Source: JAANXG01 sp049583715
Lineage (GTDB): Bacteria; Pseudomonadota; Gammaproteobacteria; Arenicellales; JAANXG01
DNA: 7,467 nt
Reading direction: 5' to 3'
Assembly: GCA_049583715.1 (NCBI GenBank)
Contig: JBAUWJ010000319.1
Coordinates: 1 to 7,467, forward strand
Shown piece after piece: positions 6,910-7,467 of this stretch (position 1 is its first letter; each line of letters begins with the position of its first letter). The notes beneath the pieces are model-generated. The model was not told the origin of the DNA and searched no databases. It saw only the letters and a list, made by a program, of their open reading frames with translations. Made by a program: the position numbers and the translations under genes.

Positions 6910-7467
6910 ATGCGGCTGGCGTTCTGCCTCTACAAGTACTTTCCGCACAGCGGACTCGCGAGGGACATGCTGCGCATCGCCGACGAGGCCATGGAGCGGG
7001 GACACGCCGTCGACATCCACACGCGGCAGTGGCAGGGCGAGAGGCCAGACAACATGCGGGTCACGGTCCTCGACGGCGGCGGCCTTTCCAACCACGGCCG
7101 CGCCGAGCGCTTCATTCGGCTCGCCCAGTCACGGCTGCGCGGCGGATCCTTCGATGCCGTCGTCGGATTCAACAAGATGCCGGGCCTGGACTTCTATTAC
7201 GCCGCCGACGCCTGCTTCGTCGCCCGGGTGCGCCGGCGCTATCCGCGCGCCTACGAGCTGACACCGCGTGTACGCACCTGGCGCCGCCTGGAACAATCCG
7301 TCTTCGGAGCCGCGTCCCGCACCCGTATTCTCCTGCTGAGCGAGCCGGCCCGCCTCGAATACCAGGCCTTCTACGCGACCGCCGACGAGCGCCTTCGCCT
7401 GCTGCCGCCGACGCTCGGCCGGGTCCATCGGTCCGGGCCGCTCGATCCCCGGCGCCGCACCGCGCTG
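6910..7467 (+). CDS. waaG: LPS core glucosyltransferase I, WaaG-type (3' end outside window)
   Basis: GT4 family, GT-B fold glycosyltransferase that adds the first outer-core hexose (glucose in E. coli) to heptose II at the inner membrane. The frame is open from ATG 6910 to the last base, 186 codons, about half of the usual 370 or so residues. Only the N-terminal acceptor-side domain is seen; the nucleotide-sugar-binding half with its conserved glutamates lies beyond the edge. It is identified by AFCLYKYFP at the N-terminus, SNHGRAE, and VGFNKMPGLDFYYAADACF (near residues 84-102), all close to E. coli WaaG. Differences from E. coli WaaG as remembered: H13, S14 and A17 replace F13, G14 and Q17 of the loop after KYFP, and LPPT replaces LPPG near residue 166. 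The donor or acceptor could therefore differ. It starts 7 nt after galE with no Shine-Dalgarno site, so it probably relies on coupling. Confidence 0.9.
   Translation, partial: MRLAFCLYKYFPHSGLARDMLRIADEAMERGHAVDIHTRQWQGERPDNMRVTVLDGGGLSNHGRAERFIRLAQSRLRGGSFDAVVGFNKMPGLDFYYAADACFVARVRRRYPRAYELTPRVRTWRRLEQSVFGAASRTRILLLSEPARLEYQAFYATADERLRLLPPTLGRVHRSGPLDPRRRTAL

Noticed and set aside
5805..6911. Reverse-strand open frame of 368 codons opposite galE
   Set aside because: It covers galE exactly, whose catalytic residues are all present; the antisense product shows no known motif.
6332..7261. Forward open frame of 309 codons overlapping galE and waaG
   Set aside because: It is a frame-shifted reading of two real genes, rich in Arg, Gly and Ala. 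The true waaG frame starts at 6910 and runs off the window.

Overview
This window is a compact, all-forward stretch of high-GC DNA from the chromosome of a Gram-negative bacterium. It is most likely a gammaproteobacterium outside the enterics. The evidence is strong G/C preference at third codon positions, inner-core lipopolysaccharide (LPS) genes, and a gene order (glnE, ilvE, waaF, waaC, ..., waaG) that matches, from memory, the waa locus of Pseudomonas aeruginosa (PA5014-PA5010). Species cannot be assigned from the sequence alone.

Layout: (1) 1-2814, glnE, the bifunctional adenylyltransferase/deadenylase of glutamine synthetase, missing only a short N-terminal piece at the left edge. (2) 2854-3774, ilvE, branched-chain amino acid aminotransferase, with the only strong Shine-Dalgarno sequence in the window. 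(3) 3815-4846, waaF (heptosyltransferase II), from a GTG start. (4) 4843-5880, waaC (heptosyltransferase I). (5) 5877-6902, galE (UDP-glucose 4-epimerase). (6) 6910-7467, waaG (LPS core glucosyltransferase I), cut by the right edge. Gaps are 39, 40 and 7 nt, plus two ATGA start/stop overlaps. No intergenic space exceeds 40 nt, and I see no terminator, RNA gene, mobile element or CRISPR.

Function: the first two genes serve nitrogen and amino-acid metabolism. GlnE switches glutamine synthetase on and off, and IlvE uses glutamate as amino donor for Leu, Ile and Val. The last four form a translationally linked set for the LPS core: WaaC and WaaF add the two heptoses, WaaG adds the first hexose, and GalE can supply UDP-galactose (or possibly UDP-GalNAc) for the outer core or O-antigen.

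I found no undescribed system; this is a conserved housekeeping region. The points most worth a second look are a sigma70-like promoter (TTGACA-N17-TATTAC) inside the 3' end of glnE, made by a cluster of unusual codons; an inverted repeat further downstream in glnE; the insertion of galE between waaC and waaG; and departures from the E. coli pattern in WaaG and GalE.
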